Of a stretch of 21,198 bases of DNA, positions 7,729 through 15,043 are shown piece after piece. The stretch's first letter is position 1. The number at the start of each line of letters is the position of its first letter. The stretch comes from a virus: the IMG/VR virus record IMGVR_UViG_3300031673_000567, positions 1 through 21,198 of that record. One strand, written 5' to 3'. The position numbers and the translations under genes were made by a program. The notes under the pieces were generated by a model, which did not search any database, was not told the DNA's origin, and was given only the letters and a program-made list of their open reading frames with translations.

Positions 7729-8721
7729 ATGTCATACGAAGCGGGTGTAAGTACGGGTCCGAACGATTTGCTGGACAAACTGAGAATATTTCTTTTAGCC
7801 GACGGCTGGACGGTCAATTTGTTCGCGGCGATCGGCGCCGGGTACAGGCTTCACGTTCAAAAGACGGCGGCCGATGCGACGGTGATGTACTTTAATTTCC
7901 GTTCGGCTATCGCGGAAAAAGGTACTTTAATTTGCGAGGATACGGATAACGATGCAAATGGCGTTGTTACCGGGATAGTCATAAACGGTTCGACGGGCTA
8001 CGATGTCGGGAATGTATGGGACCAGCAACCCGGACATCCAACATATTCGGATGAATCTTTTGGGTCGGTTATGTCGCCGATGTCGACGACAGCTATCCCG
8101 GCTTACTATTTCTTTACGATAGACGATACCGTCAATATCGCGATAGAGGTGACGGCAGGTAAATTCCAGTTCATGTCGTTCGGACTGCTGGAAAAACAGG
8201 GAACGATTACCGGCGGACAGTTTTTCTCTGCTTCGCTTGCGTCATACCGTCCATATTACGAGTGGAGCAGCACTTATATTCACTACTCTCCAGACTATTT
8301 TTCAGCAGCAGAAGGTGGATACATCAAAGGGGCCGTTTACGTTGACGTTGACGGCGTGGCAAGCTGGCGAGTGGCAAGGGGTATAGCCGAGCCAGATATA
8401 ATGTTCCCGGGTGTGGCAAGTCAGCAAGCTGTATCTAATTATTCGCTTCGTGGTTTATGCTCATTTTTCTGGACACACGCACCAAGTACTTATAACGCAA
8501 TGGCGGCAATGTGCCCGATATATACTTTACTAAAACGAGATGATGACAATTACTCTCTTATCGGCTGGCCTTCCGGCGTGCGGTTTCTGAATGTTACAAA
8601 CTACGGTCCTGCCGAGGAACTGACCTACGGCGCCGAGACGTGGACAGTTTTTCATGCCGACGGTCTGGAGGGCGATCCGGGACTTATGTACTGCGGTTTT
8701 GCATTTAAGAAAGTAGTCTAA
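7729..8721 (+). CDS. Virion structural protein, distal tail region
   Basis: 330 residues; GGAG lies seven bases before the ATG. Features are NDLLDKLRIFLLADGWTVN (about residues 10-28), a YRLHVQK...MYFNFRS segment, and FQFMSFGLLEKQGTITGGQFF (about 144-164). The last is typical of a virion protein family that travels with the previous gene. The protein is rich in aromatic residues and beta strands, as expected for an exposed tail component. The stop overlaps the next start (TAATG). Together the two genes are likely to form one substructure near the tail tip. Receptor binding is possible but not shown. Confidence 0.65.
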   Translation: MSYEAGVSTGPNDLLDKLRIFLLADGWTVNLFAAIGAGYRLHVQKTAADATVMYFNFRSAIAEKGTLICEDTDNDANGVVTGIVINGSTGYDVGNVWDQQPGHPTYSDESFGSVMSPMSTTAIPAYYFFTIDDTVNIAIEVTAGKFQFMSFGLLEKQGTITGGQFFSASLASYRPYYEWSSTYIHYSPDYFSAAEGGYIKGAVYVDVDGVASWRVARGIAEPDIMFPGVASQQAVSNYSLRGLCSFFWTHAPSTYNAMAAMCPIYTLLKRDDDNYSLIGWPSGVRFLNVTNYGPAEELTYGAETWTVFHADGLEGDPGLMYCGFAFKKVV

Positions 8722-10400
8722 TGCCGGCATTTACAGGAATATTGGAACCGAGTATTTTTGTCGAGGACACGCTGCGCTGTTCGGCAACGATTATCGACAA
8801 TACCGTAGTCAGCCCGGTCGATATCGGTGCTTTGGAATCGGTAATTCCGCTCGGTGAAAGTGCATGGCATAATTACCTGCCCGTAGAGCAGATTGAGCGG
8901 TCCCGGACCGGCACGAAGGTCGATACGTTTCTCGATGATTACTATTACCGGATCCACGTTATGCCTGCTACGCTGCATTTCGGAGCAATAGTCACCCTGA
9001 TAACCGATGAGATTATTGTTTGGAACGCTTACTTCGTTCAAAAGACCTGTTCGGATATCGTTGAGGTAAACGGCGATGAATGGGATTTGACGGGACTGGC
9101 GACGCCATTCAATCTTGCCGCGCTCGAATACACTACGTTCACGATAGAGGCGCCGTTCGAGGGCAGCCCGACATTCGAGGGCTCGATCACGTTCGACTTT
9201 ACGGATGCGAACGATTGTATTGTTTTGTTGTCCGGGACAAGGGTGATATTGTTTCCGTGGAGGCCTCAGCAGCCGGTAAAAGAAACCCTGGCCTTCCTTA
9301 CGGACGTTATTGTAGCAAGGGACGGTTCCGAGCAGAGGATTTCTACCAGGCCGGTGCCGCGGCAGGGCTTCAAGTTCCCCGTTATGATGGAGAGCGAAAA
9401 GCAGCAGGCGAGACTCGATGCCATGCTGTTCTCATGGCAGAAACGATCTTTCGGGCTTCCTGTGTGGCCGGAGCTGGTTGTGCATACCGGGGCGATCAAT
9501 GCTACCGATATGGCTATCACGGTCGATACGACAAATGCCGACTTCCGGGACGATAGCCTGGCCGCTATCTGGCAGTCTGAGGACAGTTGCGAAGTTGTCC
9601 AGGTTGATTCTGTTGCCGAGGGAAGCCTTACGCTGGCAAATCCGGTACAGAATACGTTTACGGGCAGTAAGCTCATAATGCCGGTGCGGACCGCCCAGAT
9701 GGACGCTTCGAGCAAACGCAAGGGACATTCGACGGGGCTTGCCATCCCCAATTTTTCGTTTGCCGTCAAGGACAATATACTATTGACGGGCTTCACGCCG
9801 GCGACTACCTACAAGGGCCTGCCGGTTCTTACGGAAGCGACGGCGATCGATCCGACTCAAAGCAAATCGTCCGACGCCGATGCTTACCTGCAGGACTATA
9901 AGGCGGGGGATTTTGACTTCTTTTCGGACAGCGATTTCAATATCGGAATTCAGTCTCATTTATTTTACAAGGACACGAAGGCCGCTTGCTGGGATTTCCG
10001 GAAATTCATTCACTCGCTGCTCGGGCAGCAGGGAACGTTTTACGTGGCGACGCACAAGGAAGATATAGTCCTGGCGGAAGGGTTCGGGGCGGCCGATACG
10101 GACTTCAACATCGAGAACATCGGCCTTGCCGACAATATGGGCGTCAATGATTTGCGGACAGATATCGCCTTCATATTCCCGGACGGTACGCAGCTTTACA
10201 GGGAGGTCACGGGGATAGTCAAATCGGGGGCGGTGGAAATCATATCGATCGACAGCGACCTGGATATAGCGGTGGAGCCGGGAGATTGCGTGATATCCTG
10301 GCTGGACAAGATGAGACTGGCCGGCGATGAGATCGAGTTTGTTTGGAATGGGGCGCATGAGCTGGTCTGCGATACGCAGCTACAGGCGACGAAGGCATGA
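8721..10400 (+). CDS. Distal tail (Dit-like) structural protein
   Basis: 559 residues, starting in a TAATG overlap and ending in an ATGA overlap with the hub gene. It is largely beta. A central segment (DGSEQRISTRPVPRQGFKF, about residues 195-213, then SFGLPVWPE near 238-246) matches tail proteins encoded directly before DUF2163-type hub proteins. In gene transfer agents and related phages that position is the distal tail protein, which forms the ring joining tube and hub. The protein is longer than the ~200-residue core type, so it carries extra domains. The role is inferred from position and the RPVPRQ/LPVW patterns. Confidence 0.6.
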   Translation: MPAFTGILEPSIFVEDTLRCSATIIDNTVVSPVDIGALESVIPLGESAWHNYLPVEQIERSRTGTKVDTFLDDYYYRIHVMPATLHFGAIVTLITDEIIVWNAYFVQKTCSDIVEVNGDEWDLTGLATPFNLAALEYTTFTIEAPFEGSPTFEGSITFDFTDANDCIVLLSGTRVILFPWRPQQPVKETLAFLTDVIVARDGSEQRISTRPVPRQGFKFPVMMESEKQQARLDAMLFSWQKRSFGLPVWPELVVHTGAINATDMAITVDTTNADFRDDSLAAIWQSEDSCEVVQVDSVAEGSLTLANPVQNTFTGSKLIMPVRTAQMDASSKRKGHSTGLAIPNFSFAVKDNILLTGFTPATTYKGLPVLTEATAIDPTQSKSSDADAYLQDYKAGDFDFFSDSDFNIGIQSHLFYKDTKAACWDFRKFIHSLLGQQGTFYVATHKEDIVLAEGFGAADTDFNIENIGLADNMGVNDLRTDIAFIFPDGTQLYREVTGIVKSGAVEIISIDSDLDIAVEPGDCVISWLDKMRLAGDEIEFVWNGAHELVCDTQLQATKA

Positions 10401-11191
10401 CTTACGAAGATTACGAGCAATCCGCAGCGGAAGGCAGGCCGGTAGAGCTGTACGATATTGCTATGGGGCTTACCCACTGGCGATTGACAAGCGGTGGTGA
10501 GGACAAAGATTACGGCGGGCATACCTACGAATGGGCGCCGTGCGAGCAAAGTGAAATAGGGCAGACGGGCGAAATACCGAAGGACGGCGTCGAGTTGAAA
10601 TTGCCGAAAGGTCACGCACTTGGCCTGATTTGCGTTCCAGGCGTGCCGGAAGAGGAAGTGATACTGACAAGCTACAGGGGCCACGGCACATTTTTTACAA
10701 CTTGTTTCAGGGGGTTTTTGACTAACGTGAAATTCGACGGCAATGCCGTGCCCACGTGTTATTTCGAGCCGCGAAGTTCGGACCTGCCTTTCGTCGGCGG
10801 ACGCAGGCGGTGTATGAGGCTCTGCGGGCACAAGCTGTTCGGATACCGCTGCGGTCTCAACAAAGAAGCGTACAAGATCATCGATACGATCGATACGATA
10901 GATGGGATCACTATCACGGCGACGGAGTTCGGGGCCAGCGCTTACGATTTTGGTCACGGCGGCGAGATCGTGGTCGGCTCGGCCGGCCGGACCATAGTTT
11001 CGCATACGGGGATCACTATAACTATAAACCGGCCATTTGGCTCGGCCGTCGCCGCCGGTGACGCTTTGACGGCCTACCCTGGCTGCGAACATACACCGAC
11101 AGCTTGTGATGGGTATTCTAATATGCCAAATTACGGCGGCCAGGAATTTCTGCCGGCGAAGAATATTTACGCGGGCGATTTGATTTACTGA
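10397..11191 (+). CDS. Tail tip hub protein, DUF2163/BR0599 type (gpL-like), probable Fe-S binder
   Basis: 264 residues in an ATGA overlap with the preceding gene. The N-terminal part is beta-rich. The C-terminal part has RRRCMRLCGHKLFGYRCGLNK (from about residue 137) and later YPGCEHTPTACDGYSNMPNYGG, ending AKNIYAGDLIY. This Cys pattern and the ending are typical of the DUF2163 / Phage_BR0599 family. Lambda gpL, a relative, coordinates an iron-sulfur cluster through C-terminal cysteines, and the hub protein of the Rhodobacter gene transfer agent is of the same group. The five visible cysteines make a cluster here likely. The usual neighbouring NlpC/P60 peptidase gene is absent between this gene and the next. 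Confidence 0.85.
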   Translation: MTYEDYEQSAAEGRPVELYDIAMGLTHWRLTSGGEDKDYGGHTYEWAPCEQSEIGQTGEIPKDGVELKLPKGHALGLICVPGVPEEEVILTSYRGHGTFFTTCFRGFLTNVKFDGNAVPTCYFEPRSSDLPFVGGRRRCMRLCGHKLFGYRCGLNKEAYKIIDTIDTIDGITITATEFGASAYDFGHGGEIVVGSAGRTIVSHTGITITINRPFGSAVAAGDALTAYPGCEHTPTACDGYSNMPNYGGQEFLPAKNIYAGDLIY

Positions 11192-11198
11192 GAGAATT

Positions 11199-12830
11199 AT
11201 GTTTGTAACGATTTTTTGGTATTTTGTTCAGATAGCTATAGCTGTGGGTTTATCTTACGGCATCTTCCAACTGACCAAAAAAGATCCGAAGGACATCAGG
11301 TATGAGCCGGACACTTTTGATTTTCCGGAGATTCGAGAGGGAACGAAATTCCCGATTATAGCCGGGACATGCTGGCAAGAGGCGCCGGTTGTCGCGTGGT
11401 CCGGCGATATAAAAACCAAACCGGTTGGCATTCGCCTGAGCGATTCCGACGGCCAATACGTATACATAAACAAGTATTATTACGGCGCCCATCATATTCT
11501 GACACAGGGCTTTAATGACGGCGTCGTGCAGACCAAGGTCGGTGACCTGGTGGTCTGGCCGGACAGTACGGACAAGACGGTTCTTAACGCCGATGCCGCC
11601 GCCTCGGCCCCGATCAACCTGCCGGATTTGTACGGTGGCATTAAGGAGCACAATGCGAATATCACCGGCCGGGGCGGTATTACGGGGACGGTCGATTTTC
11701 AATACGGCCTTCCGGCCCAGACGCTCAACAGCTACCTCGAAAGCGTTCAGGGCCCGGGTGTGTCATGTAATCGCGGCCTGACCGCGGCGATATTGAGACG
11801 GTTATATGTAGGCCTGTCGACATCGCCGAAGCGGTGGAAGTACCTCATCAAGCGGACGGCGCACCTGACGACCGGCGAGGAGCAGTGGTATCCGGCGAAG
11901 GCGACAATCAGGAATTACGAGATAAATCCCATCCACTGGCTGAGAGAATGCCATACAGACACCGAATGGGGATTAGGGTATTCGACTGCGATATTCGACG
12001 ATGACACCTTGAAGGCTGCCGCGGATGTGATTTACGATGAGGGGTTCGGACTGTGCATAAAATGGGAAGGCGACCAGTCGCTTGAGGATCATGTGAAGGA
12101 TGTGCTGCGGTACATAAACGCCGTGATCCGCGAGGACCATTCGACAGGGATGCTTGACATAAAACTTATCCGGGACGATTACATTTTGGGGGATCTCGAA
12201 GAATTCGACAAGACGGACATTAACGCCGTCGAGGATTTTTCGCGGGGTACTATCCACAAGGTGCCCGATGTGACTTATGTGAAATACTGGAACATGATCG
12301 ACAATTTGCCGGTTTCGATACCGTGCCACGATATGGGCCTGGTCAGCTCGCAGAACGAAATGCTCATTCCAAACAACGTCGATTATACGGGCGTTGTTAA
12401 TGATGACCTGGCCGGCCGGCTTGCCGCAAGAGACCAGCATCAGATATCGGCGTTCCCGGCAACTATGAAAATCAAGGGCAAGCGGACGATGTCGCACCTG
12501 ATGAAGGGCGATGTGTTCAAGCTGGCCTGGCCGCCGCTGGGCATCGTCTCGATGGTTGTTCGCGTGATTGCGCCTCATTACGGGACGCTGACGGACGGGG
12601 AGGTTTCGTTCGACTGCGCAGAAGACATATTCGGAATGAAGGATTCTCTGTACGGTGTGCCGCCGGCGACAGGGTGGGACGATACGGTGGACGATCCGGA
12701 ATACGATGATGAGTACCTGATAGCCGGGATGGCAATGAGCGGGGCTGACCCGACCGTGATCGTGCCAGCAGAACCGGCCGCGGCAGAAATGGCATTGGCC
12801 GGAGTGGATCCGACCGTAAATATAACATGA
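11199..12830 (+). CDS. Tail tip / central hub protein with N-terminal hydrophobic helix
   Basis: 543 residues with GAGAGA before the ATG. Residues 1-26 form one hydrophobic helix, then comes KDPKDIRYEPDTFDFPEIREG followed by a TKFPIIAGTCWQEAPVVAWSGDI stretch. The arrangement 'hydrophobic helix, then P..(E)GxxxPvvfGTxW...pvVxWxGD' is known from tail-tip proteins encoded after DUF2163 hubs and resembles the start of lambda gpJ-type hubs. The helix may interact with the host membrane during infection. The C-terminus has two copies of a short motif (AMSGADPTV and ALAGVDPTV) separated by a Pro/Ala linker, perhaps an attachment point for the next protein. No peptidase motif is seen. Confidence 0.7.
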   Translation: MFVTIFWYFVQIAIAVGLSYGIFQLTKKDPKDIRYEPDTFDFPEIREGTKFPIIAGTCWQEAPVVAWSGDIKTKPVGIRLSDSDGQYVYINKYYYGAHHILTQGFNDGVVQTKVGDLVVWPDSTDKTVLNADAAASAPINLPDLYGGIKEHNANITGRGGITGTVDFQYGLPAQTLNSYLESVQGPGVSCNRGLTAAILRRLYVGLSTSPKRWKYLIKRTAHLTTGEEQWYPAKATIRNYEINPIHWLRECHTDTEWGLGYSTAIFDDDTLKAAADVIYDEGFGLCIKWEGDQSLEDHVKDVLRYINAVIREDHSTGMLDIKLIRDDYILGDLEEFDKTDINAVEDFSRGTIHKVPDVTYVKYWNMIDNLPVSIPCHDMGLVSSQNEMLIPNNVDYTGVVNDDLAGRLAARDQHQISAFPATMKIKGKRTMSHLMKGDVFKLAWPPLGIVSMVVRVIAPHYGTLTDGEVSFDCAEDIFGMKDSLYGVPPATGWDDTVDDPEYDDEYLIAGMAMSGADPTVIVPAEPAAAEMALAGVDPTVNIT

Positions 12831-12850
12831 TCTAAAAAGGAGATTTAAAA

Positions 12851-13306
12851 ATGCTCTGGACAAACAGAGGTAAGTTTTTGCTGCTGGCTTGGGCGTTTCC
12901 CAGAGTTGCGATGCCTACTAATCTTTATGTTGCCCTGGTAACAAGTGCTGTCGCGCCTACGGTAGATATAAATACACTTGGTCAGCTTACGGAAATCGCC
13001 GTCGGCAACGGATACACGACGGGCGGATACCAATTAACGCCGAATGATACCGACTTCGACACAATGACTGAGGATGATACCGGCGACAAGGCACTTGTTC
13101 AGCTAAAAGACCTCGCCTGGACGGCATCGGGTGGGCCGATACCGGATTCAGGCGATGGAGCGAGGTACGCAATACTGACTGATGACAACGGGACAATCGC
13201 GAATAGGCAGGTAATAGCCGCGTGGGACCTGATAACGGACAGATCGTGCACGGATACCCATTCGATTACGCTTGAAGATTGCGAGTTGCAGGCTGTTGAA
13301 CCGTAG
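12851..13306 (+). CDS. Small tail-end virion protein
   Basis: 151 residues, with AAGGAG nine bases before the ATG. The sequence NLYVALVTSAVAPTVDINTL, then TEIAVGNGYTTGGYQLTP, DTGDKALVQLKDLAWTASGGPIPDSG and ARYAILTDDN, is a widespread phage pattern. Proteins with it are encoded after tail tip genes and are annotated as tail or fibre-associated virion proteins. It is probably the last gene of the structural operon, because genes switch to the minus strand afterwards. The exact role is unknown. Confidence 0.7.
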   Translation: MLWTNRGKFLLLAWAFPRVAMPTNLYVALVTSAVAPTVDINTLGQLTEIAVGNGYTTGGYQLTPNDTDFDTMTEDDTGDKALVQLKDLAWTASGGPIPDSGDGARYAILTDDNGTIANRQVIAAWDLITDRSCTDTHSITLEDCELQAVEP

Positions 13307-13466
13307 ATTCAGCAGGCGAGCCTGGCTTCTCAATCCTTAAAATTCCTTTCTATCCGGTGGTGCGGGCAGTTTGAGGCGCTGTCCGCTCTACACCTACCTT
13401 CGACCCGAGATCGCACCGCCACGAGGCTGATGCGTGCTTAGGATTTGATTCTGGCGCCTGGGTCGG
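13307..13466. other. Structured non-coding stretch between convergent genes
   Basis: No convincing ORF. GGTGGTGCG (13356-13364) can pair with CGCACCGCC (13412-13420): nine pairs, one a wobble. A nested hairpin GGGCAG/CTGTCC (13364-13369 with 13379-13384) lies inside. No U-run follows on either strand, so this is not a standard intrinsic terminator. It may still mark the end of the tail operon and of the opposing lipoprotein transcript, or be part of an RNA. Confidence 0.35.
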
Positions 13467-13799
13467 CTACTTAATACGAGAAGTCTCTGCTAACCAAATG
13501 CCTTGCACGGCGTTACCTTCCAGCCATAGCAAAAGAGATTCAGGATTATCCCAATAGACCCATTCAATAGTAAAACGGCCGGGATAAATCCATGGATCTA
13601 TTTTTTTAACCTTCAAAGACGAACTATCGAGCCGTGCATTTACCGCCCAGTCAGGCTGGCCGAGAAGACTTTCGACCGAGTCATTCGACTGCCCTACGGC
13701 TATTGTTTTGTCGCGAAAAATCACCCTCGATTGTACTGATGAGCAACCTGCAACAAGCATGACTCCCAATAACATCGTTGACAGGATTATCACTTTCAT
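13467..13799 (-). CDS. Small lipoprotein with BamE/SmpA-like pattern
   Basis: The start at 13799 is chosen over the upstream ATG (13811) because GGAGG lies five bases before it. The product has 110 residues with a lipoprotein signal peptide: hydrophobic stretch, lipobox LVAGC and Cys19 followed by SS. The mature part has IAVGQSNDSVESLLGQPDW and later a W.Y..RFTIEWVYWDN... segment. This follows the BamE/SmpA-type pattern (small helix, glycine-proline turn, beta sheet), although I would not assign a function from it. It lies against the direction of the tail operon, so it may be a prophage-expressed accessory gene (moron) acting in the envelope. Lysis spanin is unlikely, since it lacks a Pro-rich short form. 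Confidence 0.75.
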   Translation of the reverse strand: MKVIILSTMLLGVMLVAGCSSVQSRVIFRDKTIAVGQSNDSVESLLGQPDWAVNARLDSSSLKVKKIDPWIYPGRFTIEWVYWDNPESLLLWLEGNAVQGIWLAETSRIK

Positions 13800-13814
13800 T
13801 CTAACCTCCATTGA

Positions 13815-14063
13815 CTATTTTGCATTTGGCCGGATCCCGAATGTGCTGGAATCCATTCTAACTTTCTCTTTCAGCTTTTCAAGCTCTTCGGCGGGGCCGG
13901 TTATCTTGCGGATCTCTTGTTGTAAGCTCACTATTGCATCTACGATCGCAGCGCCCGAGAAAAGAATCGCAAATATAACAAAGCCGGTCGGTCCTGAAAC
14001 CAAATAAGTGGCGGCGCCTCCAATAAAGGCCAGGGCGGCCAAGAGAAACAATATCCATCGCAT
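13815..14063 (-). CDS. Small membrane protein with two transmembrane helices
   Basis: 82 residues; AAGGAGAGG precedes the ATG. Two hydrophobic helices (about residues 3-23 and 26-47) are separated by a short SGPT turn, and are followed by a charged helical tail (EIRKITGPAEELEKLKEKVRM). The topology would place both ends on the same side, probably the cytoplasm. Holins of class II have two helices, so this is a possible holin, but no lysin gene is adjacent and the sequence is not diagnostic. Fifteen bases separate it from the lipoprotein gene downstream, so both are probably co-transcribed. Confidence 0.7.
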   Translation of the reverse strand: MRWILFLLAALAFIGGAATYLVSGPTGFVIFAILFSGAAIVDAIVSLQQEIRKITGPAEELEKLKEKVRMDSSTFGIRPNAK

Positions 14064-14084
14064 TTTTCCTCTCCTTTCGCATTA

Positions 14085-14228
14085 TCAATCTTCTTCGATC
14101 ATTTCGTCTCGCACCTCCATGCACACACTATATGCTTCCCGCTGCTGCTCTGTCGCGTCCTCGGCAGGGATATCGCCAAGGGCGTCAACAGATTCGTTCA
14201 AGGCATTGAGTATGGACTCATTGTCCAT
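14085..14228 (-). CDS. Very small acidic protein (47 residues)
   Basis: ATG at 14228 with GGAG seven bases upstream, stop at 14085-14087. The protein is acidic and helical (ESILNALNESVDALGDI, then DATEQQREAYSVCMEVRDEM) and has one Cys. It fits in line with neighbours on the same strand: 21 bases before the two-helix membrane gene and 34 bases after the preceding one. Function unknown. Confidence 0.6.
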   Translation of the reverse strand: MDNESILNALNESVDALGDIPAEDATEQQREAYSVCMEVRDEMIEED

Positions 14229-14262
14229 TATTCATCTCCGCAAGCAACTATGGCTAATTCCC

Positions 14263-14460
14263 TTAACTTTTCTTCTTTTGCTTTGGCTTAATGACCTTCC
14301 CTAATAGCCGCTTAGCAACTACCTTATCCTGCTCTTCCGGCGGCAGGTCTTTGATTGAATCTTTCCACGGACCTCTTCTTTGATTCTGCTTGCGTACTCT
14401 TTCGTCAAATTCTTCAATTTCTTTCTTGACGTTCAAAACGTTTTTGCGTAATTTAGCCAT
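14263..14460 (-). CDS. Small basic protein, third member of a mini-ORF family
   Basis: 65 residues starting MAKLRKNVLNVKKEIEEFDE; AAAGGA lies nine bases upstream. The first 20 residues align without gaps to the two ORFs that precede it on this strand: MAKLR or MKKIN at the start, VK at 11-12 and EEFDE at 16-20. The rest is charged and ends in a KPKQKKKS tail. It is the longest member and the one with the best ribosome site. The start overlaps the stop of the preceding ORF. Function unknown; the basic tail suggests nucleic-acid or membrane contact. The same DNA carries a promoter-like sequence on the other strand. Confidence 0.55.
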   Translation of the reverse strand: MAKLRKNVLNVKKEIEEFDERVRKQNQRRGPWKDSIKDLPPEEQDKVVAKRLLGKVIKPKQKKKS

Positions 14461-14522
14461 CGTTTGGAGTCCTTTCCAAATTTAAGGTCCGATTTTTTTG
14501 AGAGAGAGTCGGGCCTCTTTTT
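14426..14522 (+). ncRNA. Array unit 1: promoter, ~60-nt RNA and terminator
   Basis: Plus strand: TTGACG (14426-14431), 17 bases, TAATTT (14449-14454), then a predicted transcript from about 14461. It contains TTTGGA/TCCAAA (14463-14468 with 14475-14480) and a terminator stem GGTCCGA/TCGGGCC (14486-14492 with 14509-14515), followed by TCTTTTT. The promoter overlaps, antisense, the start of the 65-residue mini-ORF. Confidence 0.4.
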
Positions 14523-14605
14523 ACAGTTTTGTCCCAAGCACACTTTTCGTCAAATTCTTCGATTTCTTCCTTGACACTTTTCTTAACTCCGTTTATTTTT
14601 TTCAT
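14453..14605 (-). CDS. Mini-ORF family member 2 (50 residues)
   Basis: ATG 14605, stop 14453-14455. The N-terminus MKKINGVKKSVKEEIEEFDE aligns position for position with its two neighbours. The start overlaps the stop of the previous mini-ORF (TAATG), and its stop overlaps the start of the next by eight bases, so the three could be translated by coupling. No independent Shine-Dalgarno is visible. The second half is encoded across a plus-strand terminator hairpin and is not conserved in the other members. It may be translated, or may be a by-product of a repeated RNA unit. Confidence 0.4.
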   Translation of the reverse strand: MKKINGVKKSVKEEIEEFDEKCAWDKTVKRGPTLSQKNRTLNLERTPNDG

Positions 14606-14659
14606 TATCTTAATTCCGTTTTTGCCCGATTCGTTGTGGTTGGCGAATCGGGCTTTTTT
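14571..14659 (+). ncRNA. Array unit 2: promoter, ~55-nt RNA and terminator
   Basis: Plus strand: TTGACA (14571-14576), 17 bases, TATTTT (14594-14599), predicted start near 14606. A perfect ten-pair stem GCCCGATTCG/CGAATCGGGC (14624-14633 with 14644-14653) is followed directly by six T. This is the strongest terminator of the three. It is antisense to mini-ORFs 1 and 2. Confidence 0.45.
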
Positions 14660-14724
14660 AATTTTTCGTCAAATTCTTCTTTTAATTTCTTGACGTCCGG
14701 ATTGCCATTTCGTAATTTGGCCAT
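14605..14724 (-). CDS. Mini-ORF family member 1 (39 residues)
   Basis: ATG 14724, stop 14605-14607. The N-terminus MAKLRNGNPDVKKLKEEFDE matches the other two members. Only a weak purine stretch (AGAAAG) precedes it. The last third is encoded by the perfect ten-pair hairpin that forms a terminator on the plus strand. Reality as a protein rests on the repeated N-terminal 20 residues. Confidence 0.4.
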   Translation of the reverse strand: MAKLRNGNPDVKKLKEEFDEKLKKPDSPTTTNRAKTELR

Positions 14725-14781
14725 TCTATAGATTTCTTTCTAAGGCCCGATTGCCCGGGTAGAGCATCGGGCCTTTTTTTT
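14690..14781 (+). ncRNA. Array unit 3: promoter, ~57-nt RNA and terminator
   Basis: Plus strand: TTGACG (14690-14695), 17 bases, TAATTT (14713-14718), predicted start near 14725. The stem AAGGCCCGAT/ATCGGGCCTT (14742-14751 with 14766-14775) runs into an eight-T tract ending at 14781. The fourteen-base loop holds CCCGGG. It is antisense to the start of mini-ORF 1. Confidence 0.45.
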
Positions 14782-14796
14782 ACTATTTTCTATTGA

Positions 14797-14991
14797 TTAT
14801 TTTTGTGCTTCTTTCGCATAGTATTCCTGGGTTCTTGCCGCGGCATTTGCTTTATTATGATGCAGAAGTTGGTCTCTGATCTCCGTCAGCAGTCGAATCT
14901 GCGTATCGATCCTGAATATCCAACGTATTATTACCGCCTGAACGAGTACAATGAGAAAAATTGCAAGACCGTAGGGAATCAATGCCTCCAT
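14797..14991 (-). CDS. Small single-pass membrane protein
   Basis: The start at 14991 is chosen because AAGGAGAGG precedes it at good spacing; a longer frame to 15027 has no such site. 64 residues: a hydrophobic helix at about 5-27 (PYGLAIFLIVLVQAVIIRWIF), then a helical tail (RLLTEIRDQLLHHNKANAAARTQEYY). An N-out or N-in single-pass protein with a short coiled tail is expected. Similar small proteins occur in phage lysis or accessory regions, but I cannot assign a function. It is the first gene of the minus-strand cluster, so a promoter should lie in 15007-15128. Confidence 0.65.
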   Translation of the reverse strand: MEALIPYGLAIFLIVLVQAVIIRWIFRIDTQIRLLTEIRDQLLHHNKANAAARTQEYYAKEAQK

Positions 14992-15043
14992 TTTACCTCT
15001 CCTTAAATCTAATTGACATCTTACCATCTACTCAACATTTTTC

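Noticed and set aside
10196-11092. 298-residue minus-strand ORF
   Set aside because: Lies antisense to the distal tail and hub genes, whose motifs are clear; composition (Arg/Pro/Ser-rich) is that of a shadow frame.
11973-12863. 296-residue minus-strand ORF
   Set aside because: Antisense to the 543-residue tail tip gene; His/Arg-rich shadow with no recognisable motif.
13708-14007. 99-residue plus-strand ORF
   Set aside because: Ser/Ile-rich shadow antisense to the lipoprotein and two-helix membrane protein, both of which have ribosome sites and clear features.
14498-14731. 77-residue Phe/Ser-rich plus-strand ORF
   Set aside because: Runs through terminator hairpins and T tracts of the array; composition reflects T-rich DNA.
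14402-14781. CRISPR-like array
   Set aside because: Only three units, diverged repeats, irregular spacing (145 and 119 bases) and promoter/terminator content; no cas genes in the window.
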